Part shown: piece after piece, positions 14,643 through 14,875 of the stretch
Layout: every line of letters starts with the position of its first letter
How positions within the stretch are numbered: position 1 is the first letter of the stretch
Source: M3007 sp964539805
Lineage (GTDB): Bacteria > Bacteroidota > Bacteroidia > Chitinophagales > Saprospiraceae
Assembly (NCBI GenBank): GCA_964539805.1
Contig: CAZIKN010000132.1
Location: 1-14,875 of the forward strand
Direction: 5' to 3'
DNA: 14,875 bases
Notes under the pieces: model-generated
Seen by the model: the letters and a program-made list of their open reading frames with translations, nothing else
Databases searched by the model: none
What the model was told of the DNA's origin: nothing
Made by a program: the position numbers and the translations under genes

Positions 14643-14875
14643 CTATTTCCTGTGGATAACCAAAGTTTTGGTCATAACAGAGCTTGTTGAACGCAGTGTC
14701 ACCTGATACAAGCCATCTGCAAATTTGTTTGTGGTCAAATCCACGTTAATTTGCGAAGTACCTTCAGCCAATGTCTTGAGCCAAACCTGACGGCCAAGAG
14801 CATCGAAAATAGTGAGGTCCGCGCCTTCCCCGCCTATACCCGCTACCGTTACCAGCACGCTTTCGCTCGCAGGGT
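14643..14875 (-). CDS. C-terminus of a T9SS type A sorting-domain protein (partial)
   Basis: Only the last 76 codons lie in the window; the frame stays open to the right edge. The sequence has the hallmarks of the type IX secretion C-terminal signal: strand-rich VLVTVAG, DLTIFDALGRQVW, INVDLTTNKFADGLYQVTL and the closing KTLVIHRK. Such domains direct proteins across the outer membrane of Bacteroidota and are removed or attached to the surface. The passenger domain is outside the window, so the protein's own activity cannot be told. A GTG at 14858 is internal and should not be taken as the start. Confidence 0.88.
   Translation of the reverse strand, partial: PASESVLVTVAGIGGEGADLTIFDALGRQVWLKTLAEGTSQINVDLTTNKFADGLYQVTLRSTSSVMTKTLVIHRK

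Overview
The window is bacterial chromosome from a member of the Bacteroidota, most likely a Saprospiria-like lineage. Three things point there. A type IX secretion C-terminal sorting domain is cut by the right edge. Several promoters look like the Bacteroidota TTG...TAnnTTTG type. Shine-Dalgarno sequences are not evident. The Saprospiria placement rests only on the flavour of the TIR-associated protein and is an inference.

Left part (1-5153): a lipoprotein zinc metalloprotease of the DUF5117/DUF4953 type is on the minus strand. Divergent from it is a tight two-gene operon encoding an exported START-domain protein and a large UbiD-family prenyl-FMN decarboxylase.

Centre-left (5245-5977): a tRNA-Glu(UUC) gene with its own promoter and terminator is followed by a tandem module. 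Each unit is a GIY-YIG endonuclease gene (the first copy deleted, the second intact), a 5'-truncated tRNA-Glu fragment, and an exact copy of the tRNA terminator. The layout suggests a small element that uses the tRNA-Glu 3' part as its recurrent junction.

Centre (5978-7237): a low-gene-density stretch holds a doubtful 125-residue orphan ORF between two near-identical promoter-like cassettes. A 440-base A/C-rich non-coding stretch follows, ending in a perfect 14-bp GC-rich terminator.

Right part (7238-14875): first come GTP-dependent phosphoenolpyruvate carboxykinase with its own terminator and a full-length DNA polymerase I with an apparently intact proofreading site. Convergent with polA, two bases away, is a 742-residue fusion of a TIR-like domain, a tetratricopeptide region and a complete YdfG-like short-chain dehydrogenase. 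Last is the C-terminus of a T9SS-exported protein with its terminator.

The two most unusual items are the GIY-YIG/tRNA-Glu fragment array and the TIR-TPR-SDR fusion, whose TIR-like domain appears to lack the catalytic glutamate of NAD-cleaving TIRs. All calls come from reading sequence and translations by eye; no database search was run.
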